Of a stretch of DNA of 64,000 nucleotides, positions 9,313-18,810 are shown one piece after another. A model generated the notes under the pieces. It had not been told where the DNA came from and did not search any database. It worked only from the letters and a program-made list of their open reading frames with translations. Every line of letters begins with the position of its first letter. The stretch's first letter is position 1. The translations under genes and the position numbers were made by a program. This stretch comes from Klebsiella oxytoca NBRC 105695 (GTDB lineage Bacteria; Pseudomonadota; Gammaproteobacteria; Enterobacterales; Enterobacteriaceae), in assembly GCF_001598695.1 (NCBI RefSeq), contig NZ_BCZK01000011.1, positions 124,001-188,000 on the forward strand, read 5' to 3'.

Positions 9313-10398
9313 TCAGTCATAGGTCATGTTAAAAACGGCAGTTGCTTTAAATTGACCAACAACAAGCGGGTTACCATCTCTTTCCATACGGGCGATAAAG
9401 TTGAAAGTTTTGCTGCCTGGAATGGTGTTGTCGCTTACCACGTAATTAGAATTGGCGTTGTTGGGAATAAGTTGAGTCGTTTTATTGTAAAGAATTTTTA
9501 CGCCAATACCGGTAGCCGCGTTTGTATTCAGGGTATTACCCAGCAGATCCGCCCCACTTCCCGTTGTCTTGAGGGTGGTCATTTTTGTCGTGAATTTTGC
9601 CACGCTGGTACAGTCGCTGACATCAATGTTAAAAGGCACATCTTTAGTGGTATTGCCATTTTTTAAGTCTGATATGAAATAATCCCCCATGGCAACATTA
9701 GTACCTCCGTCGCCAAGCGCCATCACACTGCAGGTTGGTAAAACCAGAGGAATGGAGAAGGTATCTTCCGTGACATAAAAGGCATAAGGCTGATTGTTGC
9801 TATCCGAGGGAACGCCGAGACTCGCCCAGCCTAGTAAGCCCGCCTGGGGTTTTAAATAGGTTAATTTTTGCGGATTGCCATTAAATGACTCTTTTAGGTA
9901 GACGTAAATTGTAGCTTTAAATGTTTTTTCATCCCAGTTATCTTCATACCCATCGTTATAAGAAATTATTTGAAAGTCTTGTGTGTTTTGCGCAAACATG
10001 TTTCCGGAGCCGGTAGTTGTATTTATTCGCACCTGGTACTCAATGCCTGGAATATTAGTGAGAAAAGAGGCAAAATTATACAGTCCCTGTCCTGTTATAT
10101 TTGGCGAGGTTTTAGCCCACAAGTCTTCGCCATCATTACCTGCGCTACAATCTCCTGTAATTGTCGGGGTTAGCTTTGTGTCAAATTGGGCTATCATATG
10201 AGATTGGCCACTGGTTGGCGTGGGTAGCCTGATTTCTTTATAACTTCCGTTAACCAGCGTTGTGCTACCACCTTTGCCGCTGTTAAAACGGCACTCTATA
10301 GCCGCCTGGGCGGGCTGGCTACAGAATAAGATGCATAAAGCTATTACTGTAGTGAGGGTGGATATACATAGGGTTCCTGGCTTTGTTTTTTTCAGCAT
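9313..10398 (-). CDS. yadC: Fimbrial tip adhesin, YadC-like
   Basis: The start at MLKKTKPG (361 residues) is chosen because AGGA lies 10 nt upstream; earlier in-frame ATGs at 10419 and 10437 lack one. A signal peptide ends at QPAQA. The mature protein has the two-domain plan of chaperone-usher adhesins: a unique N-terminal putative receptor-binding domain (to about residue 200) and a C-terminal pilin domain starting near LPTCSVM and ending in the beta-zipper 'TAVFNMTYD'. The pilin domain resembles E. coli YadC (LPTC, MGDY, IKNG/LKNG, PFNI), while the N-terminal domain seems strongly diverged, so receptor specificity cannot be inherited from E. coli. It is the last gene of the fimbrial operon. 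Confidence 0.82.
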   Translation of the reverse strand: MLKKTKPGTLCISTLTTVIALCILFCSQPAQAAIECRFNSGKGGSTTLVNGSYKEIRLPTPTSGQSHMIAQFDTKLTPTITGDCSAGNDGEDLWAKTSPNITGQGLYNFASFLTNIPGIEYQVRINTTTGSGNMFAQNTQDFQIISYNDGYEDNWDEKTFKATIYVYLKESFNGNPQKLTYLKPQAGLLGWASLGVPSDSNNQPYAFYVTEDTFSIPLVLPTCSVMALGDGGTNVAMGDYFISDLKNGNTTKDVPFNIDVSDCTSVAKFTTKMTTLKTTGSGADLLGNTLNTNAATGIGVKILYNKTTQLIPNNANSNYVVSDNTIPGSKTFNFIARMERDGNPLVVGQFKATAVFNMTYD

Positions 10399-10420
10399 TT
10401 TGTCTACATCCTGTAGCATA

Positions 10421-11038
10421 TTAATTGTATATCGCATCCACTAAAACGTGGCTGGTCACTTTTCCAGCGCTTACCGTACCGGTGCTCTGATAGCGGGCAT
10501 AAAAATCGTAGCTGGTTAAATAGCTTTCCGCTTTTGAGACATCGAAAGCGACAGCGGAGCTGCCGTCGCTATTCACAACGTTACGGTTATCGCGGGAAGA
10601 AAAAATAACAATTCCCACGTTTTCCGCTCCGCCTGCCGTCGCCGGTGTTTCATTAATAAATACCTGCTGGCTTTCCGCAGGCCAGATCCCGTTTTGCGGT
10701 TGGAAACTAAAGGTCATGGTATTGACCGTTGCGCCATCGCCTGAGCAGCTTTCAACATTTACGCTAAAGAGCGTACCGCTGGCGGCGTCGTCAGGCTGCA
10801 AACGAGGGGTGCCGTCGTTGTTATAAAACCAACTGCGGGAAACAATGGGTAAATGCACTGTCCCATTATCGGAAAGTGAAATCTGGCAGGTATTCTCCAC
10901 AATATTGGCCTGCAGAGTGACGTCCAGTCCTTCGTTATTTCCATCAGCAAAACAAGAAGCTATGCACAGACCGCCAGTCATTCCCATAGCCAACAATGCC
11001 TTCCCTATTGGGGCAATAATACGGATACAGAATGACAT
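10421..11038 (-). CDS. yadK: Minor fimbrial subunit, YadK-like
   Basis: A 205-residue exported pilin with an N-terminal hydrophobic signal, two Cys positioned for the pilin disulfide (NTCQI, VESCSG) and an Ig-like incomplete fold ending in 'SHVLVDAIYN'. The segments 'QVFINE', 'NVGIVIFS' and 'SHVLVD' match E. coli YadK as remembered. It probably forms part of the tip fibrillum between the rod and the adhesin. The gap to the next gene is 22 bp. Confidence 0.8.
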   Translation of the reverse strand: MSFCIRIIAPIGKALLAMGMTGGLCIASCFADGNNEGLDVTLQANIVENTCQISLSDNGTVHLPIVSRSWFYNNDGTPRLQPDDAASGTLFSVNVESCSGDGATVNTMTFSFQPQNGIWPAESQQVFINETPATAGGAENVGIVIFSSRDNRNVVNSDGSSAVAFDVSKAESYLTSYDFYARYQSTGTVSAGKVTSHVLVDAIYN

Positions 11039-11058
11039 AGCGGTTCTGTTCCTCTTAC

Positions 11059-11616
11059 TTACTGATAGGTGATAACAAACGTCACAGGCGAGCTGACGCT
11101 ACCCGCTGTCACGTTGGCGATTTTTCTGTCTTTTGCGATAACGATGCGTGAAGAAAAATCGACGTTGAGCGAACTGCCGCTGATGGCGAGCGTTTGCGAA
11201 GGTTTGGTATTGCAGCTCAGTAACGTTCCGGTTCCTGATTCTCCTTGCCACACTTCAAAACCCGTAGAGTTGCCTCCGGCAAACGAGTCGCCGTTAGAAC
11301 TGGGGCCCGAGCAGCCGCCGCCGCTTCCGGGAATAACCTGATATTTAGCAGACTTTACGCCTGCACAATCGGTGAAGGCCACTTTGAACGGTTCGCTGCG
11401 ACTTTGTTTGACCAGGTCAGATTTAAAGACATCGCCGAAATCGAGCGTACTTACGGGCTGACCGCTGGCGTTCTGGATCTGCGCCGTACAGGTACCGGCT
11501 TCAATAGTGGATGTAAAAGTAGCCGAAACGCTACTGGTTCCGGTTATCGCGGCGAAAGAGGGCGCAGAAAAGAGTAATGTGACGATAGCACCGCCCAGAA
11601 AAGAGATTTTTTTCAT
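11059..11616 (-). CDS. Minor fimbrial subunit
   Basis: The start at MKKISFLGG gives 185 residues and follows AAAGGA; the frame is open further upstream but lacks a better site. A signal peptide ends at PSFA. Cysteines (GTCTAQ, TDCAG, plus GGCSG and LSCNT) give the pilin disulfide and a possible second one. The C terminus 'SSPVTFVITYQ' is a typical pilin beta-zipper. By position it corresponds to YadL of E. coli, but I cannot claim orthology from sequence memory. Confidence 0.78.
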   Translation of the reverse strand: MKKISFLGGAIVTLLFSAPSFAAITGTSSVSATFTSTIEAGTCTAQIQNASGQPVSTLDFGDVFKSDLVKQSRSEPFKVAFTDCAGVKSAKYQVIPGSGGGCSGPSSNGDSFAGGNSTGFEVWQGESGTGTLLSCNTKPSQTLAISGSSLNVDFSSRIVIAKDRKIANVTAGSVSSPVTFVITYQ

Positions 11617-11638
11617 CAAGAGGTTCCTTTTCTGATGA

Positions 11639-12220
11639 TTATTCATAGGTGAAATTGAAAGTAGCCAGCGCGCTAAAAGTCCCCGTAGCGCCCTGGCCTG
11701 CTTGCGTTTCAACCAGCGTCGCGACTAGCGGCACTTCTTTATTTTTTATCTCCTGGCTGGTCCATATCAGACGCCCATCGTCCGCACCGGCATTAATAAT
11801 GAAAGGCGCATCGGTTGCTGACGCTCTGGCGATGGCGATCCCAAGAGAGTCAGCGGCATCCGCCGTTGTCGCGCCATTTATTATCACGGTTTCTTTGTAC
11901 CCTGATTTCGTCCCGCTGATGGTGGTTTTAAGCGATTGCAGGCTTTCGGGGCATTCGGTGATTTTCAACTTAAAGGTTGCCTGCGCTGCGCTGTCGCCGC
12001 TGATGATTTTATCCAGGCTCACAACGCCATTCGTACCGATAGGGATGGTGTTGTTTTTGCCATCACCGCTGCCGCCCTCAATGGCCATATCGCAGGTAGT
12101 TTCGCGCAGGTTGGCGGTAAAGGTGACATCCAGCGAGGCTGCCTGCCCCGGTAACGCAGTGGCGAACAAAATGCCGCTACAGCCCACCAGATAAAGTTGT
12201 TTCAGACTCATTATCTTCAT
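11639..12220 (-). CDS. Minor fimbrial subunit
   Basis: A 193-residue pilin with a signal peptide ending at PGQAA, the pilin disulfide cysteines (ETTCDM and ITECPE) and the closing strand 'ALATFNFTYE'. AGGGA precedes the ATG. It is the first minor subunit after the usher and corresponds by position to YadM. It is an assembly or tip subunit of the same pilus. Confidence 0.8.
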   Translation of the reverse strand: MKIMSLKQLYLVGCSGILFATALPGQAASLDVTFTANLRETTCDMAIEGGSGDGKNNTIPIGTNGVVSLDKIISGDSAAQATFKLKITECPESLQSLKTTISGTKSGYKETVIINGATTADAADSLGIAIARASATDAPFIINAGADDGRLIWTSQEIKNKEVPLVATLVETQAGQGATGTFSALATFNFTYE

Positions 12221-12245
12221 TCTATTCCCTGTAAAAATAATGCCA

Positions 12246-14801
12246 TTACATCTGGCAACGTTGGTTATTTAGCAGACGGGTAAGGCCAATTTTCTTATCC
12301 TCCCCACCGTCAGAGAGCCGGTAGTTCACGGTGCAACGGTTCCCGCTTCCGCTTCCCCAGATAACCCGCAGCTTTCCGCTCTCGGTGACGCCGCGGATAT
12401 AGGCCATTCCCGCCTGTCCGACGGTACCGATAGATTTGCCCCGTTCATTTTGCACATCCGCGCCGAGCGGGATAAATCCGTTGTCGGAACGCTGTAGTTC
12501 AAGTAACAGCGAGCGCCCTTCATCGGTCTCAAAATCGACCCGAACAACGGCACCGCTGCGGGGAACAACGACCGTGCTGGTGTTTTTTACCTCCACATCC
12601 TCTTCCATGGTGTCGATATTGAGGCCGACGTTGTTCTCACGGTAAGCCGATAAATAGGGCTGGATGGCGTATCCCGAACCGTTGATTTGCCCGTCTCCAT
12701 TGGTTAAACGAGCGCCTTTGGCTCCCGCAGCGTGCACCAGCGCCAGGGTATCGGTATCGCCGATGCTGTTGGGGGCCAGAGTCAGGCCGCCGGAATGCAG
12801 CAGCATGCCGCCGCTGTAGCTCATGGAGTACTGGCGGCTGGCATCATCGGAAGCTGAAGCCGACAGGCTTAAGGGCCCCCACGGGCTGCTGTAGCTGCCG
12901 TAACCGCCAACCTGGTTGATTGACGAGCCATCTGACCGGCTGGCGCTGGTGTTAAGGCTGTAGCTGAAGCGATAGTCGTCGGTATTGCCGTTGGCGCTGG
13001 TAGAGAAATTATTGTTCGACTTCAGATCGCTGTTGACGCTCATATTGACGGTAGAAAAACCGAGCGGCCGCTTATTGCGCCCCAGCAGGTTTTCCAGCGG
13101 AATGCTCAGGTTGAGATAGACGCTGTCGTCCTTATCGCCATATTCGTTATAGGAACGCTGGACTGAAATGCTATAGCTGACCCATGAAAATGAGTCGTTA
13201 TAGCCAACCGAGTACTGAGAGGTCGAGGAGGATTTATTCCAGTAATCTTCCCAGCTGCCGCTGACATACAGGTTGCCGTTACTGTTGCTCCAGAGAGAGA
13301 CCGGCTGACTAATGTTGACCTGGAACTGGTTTTTCATCCGTTGAAAACGGGTAAATTCTTGCGGCGTATCGTCGTTGTTGTGCCTGAGGTTGTCATTTAA
13401 CGTGGCCGCATCCCGTAACGACATATAGTTTTCAGTGGAAAACCGGTAGGCAGCAATATTGAATGAGGTGCGGGATTCTTCAATCAGCTTGCTCCAGGTC
13501 ACGCGATAGCTTTGGCCCGTCAGAGTATCCAGGTCATCAATGGCGGTTGTGGAGTGTGTAATGTCAAATGCGAATGCGCCGACGGGCGTATTGGTGGCGA
13601 TACCCACTAACCCGGCGTAATAGCCGACATCCATATACTGCACGCCGACATAGCCAGTGAAGGTGTTGTTCAGACCGTAATAACCGGTGGCGTAACCCAG
13701 CCCTGGTTTCTCTTTTAAACTCTTGTCGCGCAGTTCGCCGGCGCCGATGTCCCAGCGACCATAGCCCGGGCGCAGCATTTGCGTAACCGAAGAGTAGGGC
13801 ACCGAGAAGACGCGCACGCTGCCATCGGCCTCTTCAATCGATACGTTCAGGTCGCTACCATAGCCGGTGGTGCTAAGATCGGTAATGGCAAATGGACCTG
13901 GCGGCACGGTAGTTTCATAGATTTTATTGCCGCTTTGCTTAATCACAACCTTCGCATTGCTCTTTGCCACGCCGCGAATCTCAGGCGCGTAAGTGGAAGC
14001 GCCGCCGGGCAGCATGCGATCGTCGTTGTAAAAGCGCACGCCCCGCAGGCTAAATGAATCGAAGCCATCGCCGCGGGTATAGGAATCTCCCACCAGAAAC
14101 TGTGAGCGCAATGAGGTGATATCACGCTGCAGATAGATATCCTGGCTTGCGTAATCGCTGCCGCTGTCCTGATCCCAGTTGGCGTTTCCCCTGGCGCGCA
14201 GGTGCCAGGCACCGATGTTGACCCCGTACTTCAGTCCGGCATAAACCGAATCCGAACCGCTGCCATCGCTTTCAGAGTGCCAGGCGTTAAGATCGTAAGA
14301 GACCATTGCAGCGGTAATTCCGTCCTGCCAGAGCGAGGGATCGACGTAGCCATCAGGGCGTTTAAGGACATAGATTTGCGGCATGGAGATCGCCAGCTCC
14401 TGGGTGCCAATATCATAATTCCATGAGGATTGCGGATACTGTTGTGCAATATCGATGCAGGCGGCGGATTCGAGATCCAGTCCTTCTGTGTTAACGCCTG
14501 TTTGCGCCAGCAGCTTACTGGTAAAACAGGGCGTAGCCCGGGGTGTACCATTATCGTTAAAGGTAAAATCCACCAGCATCTTTGGCTTGCTGTTTAGCAA
14601 GATTTGCGTTTTATAGGTGCCCGGCGGTACCGGGTTACCTTTAGAAAAGCGGCTGACGTCAATATTGTCGCCGGTACTAAATAAAAACTGATCGTTAAAT
14701 TCAATGTCATCTGCTGGAACTGAAGGAGCTTCTTCCGCCATTACTGAGGACTGGAGTGCAATATAGATAGTGGTACACAATAATGATCGACGAAAAAACA
14801 T
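12246..14801 (-). CDS. htrE: Outer-membrane fimbrial usher, HtrE/FimD family
   Basis: An 851-residue usher that receives chaperone-subunit complexes and polymerises the pilus through its outer-membrane beta-barrel. It has a signal peptide (to VMA), an N-terminal chaperone-binding domain (FNDQFL, CIDIAQ), the 24-strand barrel with a plug domain, and C-terminal domains with 'PLGADVQNERGKSIGTVGQ' and the terminal Cys pair (NRCTVNY, NNQRCQM). The length is usual for the family. It lies 47 bp after the chaperone gene and 25 bp before the first minor subunit. Confidence 0.93.
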   Translation of the reverse strand: MFFRRSLLCTTIYIALQSSVMAEEAPSVPADDIEFNDQFLFSTGDNIDVSRFSKGNPVPPGTYKTQILLNSKPKMLVDFTFNDNGTPRATPCFTSKLLAQTGVNTEGLDLESAACIDIAQQYPQSSWNYDIGTQELAISMPQIYVLKRPDGYVDPSLWQDGITAAMVSYDLNAWHSESDGSGSDSVYAGLKYGVNIGAWHLRARGNANWDQDSGSDYASQDIYLQRDITSLRSQFLVGDSYTRGDGFDSFSLRGVRFYNDDRMLPGGASTYAPEIRGVAKSNAKVVIKQSGNKIYETTVPPGPFAITDLSTTGYGSDLNVSIEEADGSVRVFSVPYSSVTQMLRPGYGRWDIGAGELRDKSLKEKPGLGYATGYYGLNNTFTGYVGVQYMDVGYYAGLVGIATNTPVGAFAFDITHSTTAIDDLDTLTGQSYRVTWSKLIEESRTSFNIAAYRFSTENYMSLRDAATLNDNLRHNNDDTPQEFTRFQRMKNQFQVNISQPVSLWSNSNGNLYVSGSWEDYWNKSSSTSQYSVGYNDSFSWVSYSISVQRSYNEYGDKDDSVYLNLSIPLENLLGRNKRPLGFSTVNMSVNSDLKSNNNFSTSANGNTDDYRFSYSLNTSASRSDGSSINQVGGYGSYSSPWGPLSLSASASDDASRQYSMSYSGGMLLHSGGLTLAPNSIGDTDTLALVHAAGAKGARLTNGDGQINGSGYAIQPYLSAYRENNVGLNIDTMEEDVEVKNTSTVVVPRSGAVVRVDFETDEGRSLLLELQRSDNGFIPLGADVQNERGKSIGTVGQAGMAYIRGVTESGKLRVIWGSGSGNRCTVNYRLSDGGEDKKIGLTRLLNNQRCQM

Positions 14802-14848
14802 GCGTTCCCTATTTCTTTGTAAAGGCTGAGATCCTTCAGCGGTGACAA

Positions 14849-15571
14849 TTAATTGATGGCGGCCTGATGTTTTTCGGTACCGCCAAAATCATTGATCGCG
14901 GTGTATTCAATTTTTCCGCCTCGCAGCGCTGGCGCATTTTTTACCGGAATGGTTTCATTCGAGAGCGGTGGAATAGTGTGGGAATCGACCTCTATTTTTT
15001 TACCGTTGACGGTAACGGTCGCTTTAGCCATTGACACATAATAAGGGCTGCTATTATTGGCAATGAGCGCGGTGCCTTGCTGAGACCATTTAAGATTACC
15101 GGCGGCAATAGCCGGATCTCCCGGCAAACCATCCGGGCGAAAAAACATCTTAATGCGGGTACGAAACGCCAGCTGTAATACGTTTTGGCTGTCTCCGTCT
15201 TTCGCTTTTGGCGGGACTTCAAGGACGTTAAACCAGAACAGCGATTCCCGATCCTGCGCCAGAGGCTGCTGGGTCCAGGTAATACGCACGGTTTGCCCCT
15301 TCGACGGGTCGATACGTGATACCGGCGGCGTGACGATAAACGGCAGCTTCAGTTCCTGCGGATTAACGGTATCGCGACCGTCATCAAGCCACGACTGTAC
15401 CAGTAGCGGTTTAGTGCCGCGGTTTTCCATTTTAACGGTCACGTCTTTGGCTGATTGCGGGTAGATCACACGGGTGCCGGAAATAACAATATCCGCGCAG
15501 GCATTAAATGTACTGAACGCCGCGCTGGCGCACACTAGCGATGTCAGCGTAAGTTGGGTAAAACGATGCAT
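14849..15571 (-). CDS. yadV: Periplasmic fimbrial chaperone, PapD family
   Basis: A 240-residue exported chaperone that supplies the missing beta strand to pilin subunits and escorts them to the usher. The signal peptide ends at NACA. The family fingerprint is present: an N-terminal 'RVIYPQSAKDVTV' with the conserved Arg near the mature start, the 'FWFNVLEVPP' signature, and a C-terminal 'TIPPLSNETIPV'. GGGAG precedes the ATG. It is positioned between the major subunit and the usher, as yadV/ecpD in E. coli. Confidence 0.93.
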   Translation of the reverse strand: MHRFTQLTLTSLVCASAAFSTFNACADIVISGTRVIYPQSAKDVTVKMENRGTKPLLVQSWLDDGRDTVNPQELKLPFIVTPPVSRIDPSKGQTVRITWTQQPLAQDRESLFWFNVLEVPPKAKDGDSQNVLQLAFRTRIKMFFRPDGLPGDPAIAAGNLKWSQQGTALIANNSSPYYVSMAKATVTVNGKKIEVDSHTIPPLSNETIPVKNAPALRGGKIEYTAINDFGGTEKHQAAIN

Positions 15572-15634
15572 AACAATCTGCTCCCTGCAATGCGCCTGCT
15601 TTATGCCGCAGACGCATAATCCATTACGTTACGA

Positions 15635-16240
15635 TTACTCGTAAGACATAGTAAAAGTCGCGTTGCTGGTCACTTTACCCGCGGTGATATCGTTGGTGCC
15701 TTTAACCCAATCGGCGCTTGGAACGTAAGCCACGCGGTAAGCCAGTACGCCTTCGCCGCTGGTCAGGGTAGCGACCTGGGTGTTGTTATTCGGCAGGCCA
15801 ACCTGAATACGATCGGTATCGGTGGTGCTGTTGTTAAACAGCGCCAGGCTAACGTTATCAGCATGACCGGTAACGCTCGGGTCAGTTTTCAGCGTGCCGT
15901 TAGAGAGTTCGGCAAACTGCTGGGAAGTAAAGGTCGCGGATGCTTTGGTCAGCGTGTCCGGGCAGTTGCTCAGGTGCAGTTCAAACTCTTTCGAGCCAAC
16001 GCCTGCGTCAACGGTGGTGCCTTCGACATCGGCTTTTTTCACCACCGGCATGCTGATGGTGACGTTTCTGGCGTCAACACCGTTGTTGGTGGTGATGGTG
16101 CAAGTGGTGTCGGAAACGGCGCCATCAAACGTAATGAGGCCAACATCGGTGCCCGGCGTGGTTACCGTATCATCAGCAAATGCGGAGGCTGAGCCTAAAG
16201 CCAGAATAATTGATGCAGCCGCAATGGTTAACTTATTCAT
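15635..16240 (-). CDS. yadN: Major fimbrial subunit YadN
   Basis: The first gene of the fimbrial operon encodes a 201-residue FimA-type pilin with a signal peptide ending at SAFA. The disulfide cysteines are in SDTTCTIT and LSNCPDT, and the C-terminal 'ATFTMSYE' beta-zipper carries the penultimate tyrosine recognised by the chaperone. It is predicted to polymerise into the pilus rod. The upstream region is strongly AT-rich and must hold the operon promoter; no invertible element with clear flanking repeats was seen. Confidence 0.9.
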   Translation of the reverse strand: MNKLTIAAASIILALGSASAFADDTVTTPGTDVGLITFDGAVSDTTCTITTNNGVDARNVTISMPVVKKADVEGTTVDAGVGSKEFELHLSNCPDTLTKASATFTSQQFAELSNGTLKTDPSVTGHADNVSLALFNNSTTDTDRIQVGLPNNNTQVATLTSGEGVLAYRVAYVPSADWVKGTNDITAGKVTSNATFTMSYE

Positions 16241-16527
16241 ATATATATATCCATATAAAATTAAACTATCCCATAAATAATGGGAGTGGCCTGAATAATT
16301 TCAGGGTATAGGGATTCTAATCTTTTAGATGAGGCGTAATACTGAGTCTTTTTACAAAATAATGTAAGAAAACGTCGGTTGCTAATCTAGGGTGGAATAT
16401 GGTAAATAAAGACTTTCTTTACCTGAAATAATATATTCTTTAGGTTGGCTATTTGTATTTTTGGTGGTGAATAATATTGCCTGGGTTAATAATATTGATT
16501 TATTTAATGCTATGCATTTGCAAAATA
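16241..16527. promoter_or_regulatory. AT-rich leader/promoter region of the fimbrial operon
   Basis: About 290 bp without a gene separate yadN from the panD terminator. The region is much more AT-rich than its surroundings, opens with a run of alternating AT just before the yadN start, and shows no reading frame with coding character. It presumably carries the fimbrial promoter and binding sites for nucleoid proteins such as H-NS, which is inference. I could not assign a specific promoter. Confidence 0.5.
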
Positions 16528-16551
16528 ATAGCTCCGGATTACCGGAGCTAT
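16520..16551 (-). terminator. Terminator of panD
   Basis: ATAGCTCCGG and CCGGAGCTAT form a perfect 10-bp stem with an ATTA/TAAT loop just behind the panD stop. On the minus strand it is followed by a T-rich TATTATTTTG stretch. Confidence 0.8.
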
Positions 16552-16559
16552 GGAAAATA

Positions 16560-16940
16560 TCAGGCAACCTGTACCGGAATGGCTTTTGCCTGGCGCTTCA
16601 TTTCGTTTTCGCCCTCGAAATAGGCGACTTTCGGCTGCCAGGTGCGGGCTTCTTCGTCAGGCATGGTGACGAAACTGGCGATAATCAAAATATCGCCGAC
16701 GTTGGCGCAGTGTGCCGCCGCGCCGTTAACGGAGATAATTCGCGACCCGCGCTCTGCGGCGATGGCGTAGGTGGTGAAACGATTACCGTTGGTCACGTTC
16801 CAGATATGAATAGCCTCGTTTTCAAGGATGCCGGACGCATCGAGGAAATCCTGATCAATAGCGCAGGAGCCTTCATAGTGCAGGTCGGCCTGCGTGACTT
16901 TAACGCGGTGGAGTTTGCCCTGCAGCATATTACGAATCAT
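16560..16940 (-). CDS. panD: Aspartate 1-decarboxylase proenzyme
   Basis: A 126-residue pyruvoyl enzyme making beta-alanine from L-aspartate for pantothenate synthesis. The self-cleavage site Gly24-Ser25 is seen in 'YEGSCAID', where Ser25 becomes the pyruvoyl group. Length and sequence match E. coli PanD closely. It lies just after panBC on the same strand, but a hairpin between panC and panD suggests a separate promoter. In E. coli an Rpn-family gene (yadD) lies between panD and panC; here it is absent. Confidence 0.98.
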   Translation of the reverse strand: MIRNMLQGKLHRVKVTQADLHYEGSCAIDQDFLDASGILENEAIHIWNVTNGNRFTTYAIAAERGSRIISVNGAAAHCANVGDILIIASFVTMPDEEARTWQPKVAYFEGENEMKRQAKAIPVQVA

Positions 16941-16964
16941 AACGTCTACCTTTAAAGCTTAACG

Positions 16965-16990
16965 ATAACAAAGCGGACATGACGTCCGCC
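16965..16990 (-). terminator. Probable terminator of the panBC operon
   Basis: On the minus strand GCGGAC-GTCAT-GTCCGC is followed by TTTGTTAT. It lies in the 93-bp gap between the panC stop and the panD start. Confidence 0.6.
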
Positions 16991-17033
16991 TTGAGGAAAT
17001 TCCTGGCAGTATTGCCTGATTTTTAACCCGTGT

Positions 17034-17888
17034 CTAGCCAGCGAGTGCGACGATCTGATTGTCGATCAAACGCGCTTCGCCGAGCCAGGCCGCCATCAGG
17101 ATCACCGCTCGCTTACTGGTTTCCGTCAGGTCGAACAGCGTATCGGCATCGCGGATCTGAATATCATCGGCGCGGAAGCCTTTTTCGTTCAGCTCCTGAG
17201 CGGCAATCGCGATAACCTCGTCAAGATTACGTTCGCCGGCCGCCAGTTTCTCCGCCACGCTATTCATCACCTTATGCAGTCCCGGCGCAATTTTACGCTG
17301 CTCAGCGCTGAGATAACCGTTGCGCGAGCTCAGCGCCAGCCCATCTTTAGCGCGCATAATCGGCACGCCGATAATCTCGATGTCATAGCCCATATCGGCC
17401 ACCATCTTGCGGATGAGCGCCAGCTGCTGGAAATCTTTTTCGCCGAAGCAGGCGACATCCGGCTGTACCAGGTTAAACAGCTTGCTGACGATGGTCGAAA
17501 CGCCGCGGAAGTGACCAGGACGGCTGGCGCCTTCGAGCATCGTCGACAATCCTGGAACATCGACGTAAGTCTGATTTTCGATGCCGTGCGGATAAATTTC
17601 CGCCGCTGCAGGGGCAAAAACTAAATCGACTTTGCGTTTGTTCAGCTTCTCGCAATCGTCCTGCAGGGTTCGCGGATAGCGCGCCAGATCGTCCGGGCGG
17701 TCAAACTGCATCGGATTGACGAAAATACTGGCTACCACCACATCCGCGCTGGCTTTTGCCGCATCGACCAGCTTCATATGACCATCGTGCAGGTTGCCCA
17801 TGGTGGGAACCAGCGCAATGCGCTTGCCTTCCTGACGTAAACGGCGGATATGCTGGCGCAGCAGCGGCAGGGTTTCAATAATCAGCAC
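17034..17888 (-). CDS. panC: Pantothenate synthetase
   Basis: This 284-residue enzyme joins pantoate and beta-alanine, using ATP, to give pantothenate. The nucleotidyltransferase motif [10 protein letters not shown] and the KMSKS-like '[13 protein letters not shown]' are intact. The start codon is GTG, preceded by AAGGAG. It follows panB by 11 bp in one operon. Confidence 0.97.
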   Translation of the reverse strand: MLIIETLPLLRQHIRRLRQEGKRIALVPTMGNLHDGHMKLVDAAKASADVVVASIFVNPMQFDRPDDLARYPRTLQDDCEKLNKRKVDLVFAPAAAEIYPHGIENQTYVDVPGLSTMLEGASRPGHFRGVSTIVSKLFNLVQPDVACFGEKDFQQLALIRKMVADMGYDIEIIGVPIMRAKDGLALSSRNGYLSAEQRKIAPGLHKVMNSVAEKLAAGERNLDEVIAIAAQELNEKGFRADDIQIRDADTLFDLTETSKRAVILMAAWLGEARLIDNQIVALAG

Positions 17889-17899
17889 AACAATACTCC

Positions 17900-18691
17900 T
17901 TAATGGAAACTGTGTTCTTCGCCCGGATATTCACCGGACTCCACTTCGGCAACATATTGCCGTACCGCGGCGCGCATGTCGCCCGCTGTGCTCAGGAAAT
18001 TTTTGGCAAATTTGGGAATGTGACCACCGGTGATACCAAAGGCATCATGCATCACGAGGATCTGTCCATCGGTGACGTTGCCCGCGCCGATGCCGATTAC
18101 CGGGATGGTGAGCGCCTCGGTGACGCGTTTCGCCAGCTCGACCGGCACGCACTCCAGGACCAGCAGCTGTGCGCCCGCCGCTTCTAACGCCAGCGCATCA
18201 TCCAGCAGAACTTGCCCGGCATCGCCGCGCCCCTGAATTTTATAACCGCCGAAGACGTTCACCGACTGGGGAGTCAGCCCGAGGTGTCCGCATACGGGTA
18301 CCGCGCGCTCGGCGAGCATTTTCACCGTATCCGCCAGCCATGCGCCGCCCTCGATTTTGACCATATTGGCCCCCGCGCGCATCACGATGGCGGCGTTCTC
18401 GAAGGTTTGTTCCGGCGTGGCGTAAGCCATAAACGGCAGATCGGCGAGCAGCAGGCAGTTTGGCGCGCCCCGGCGCACCGCGCGGGTATGGTAGGCGATA
18501 TCTTCTACGGTCACCGGCAGGGTGGAGTCGTGGCCCTGTACCGTCATGCCCAGCGAATCGCCGACCAGCATCACGTTGATACCCTCATCGGCAAACAGCT
18601 TTGCAAAGCTGTAGTCATAGGCGGTGATAGTGGCGAAGCGTTTCTTCTCCTGTTTGCATTTCTGCAGCAGGGCGATAGTGGTCGGTTTCAT
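17900..18691 (-). CDS. panB: 3-methyl-2-oxobutanoate hydroxymethyltransferase
   Basis: A 263-residue enzyme transferring a hydroxymethyl group from 5,10-methylene-THF to ketoisovalerate, the first committed step to pantoate. The metal-binding Asp in '[10 protein letters not shown]' and the 'VKIEGG' and '[11 protein letters not shown]' motifs are present. AGGAAA precedes the ATG. It is the first gene of panBC, separated from folK by about 120 bp. Confidence 0.97.
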   Translation of the reverse strand: MKPTTIALLQKCKQEKKRFATITAYDYSFAKLFADEGINVMLVGDSLGMTVQGHDSTLPVTVEDIAYHTRAVRRGAPNCLLLADLPFMAYATPEQTFENAAIVMRAGANMVKIEGGAWLADTVKMLAERAVPVCGHLGLTPQSVNVFGGYKIQGRGDAGQVLLDDALALEAAGAQLLVLECVPVELAKRVTEALTIPVIGIGAGNVTDGQILVMHDAFGITGGHIPKFAKNFLSTAGDMRAAVRQYVAEVESGEYPGEEHSFH

Positions 18692-18810
18692 AACGTTTCC
18701 TGATGATGAAAGTCATTTTAACCGGCATTCTAGCAGCCGCATTCAGGGGGGCAATGGTTTTAGGCAACCGATTACCACGATCGCCGTAATTGCTAAAAAA
18801 TGAAGGGGTA

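Noticed and set aside
16241-16560. Possible invertible promoter (fim-switch type) upstream of yadN
   Set aside because: No pair of inverted repeats flanking a promoter-sized segment and no recombinase gene nearby were found; the one strong inverted repeat is the panD terminator.
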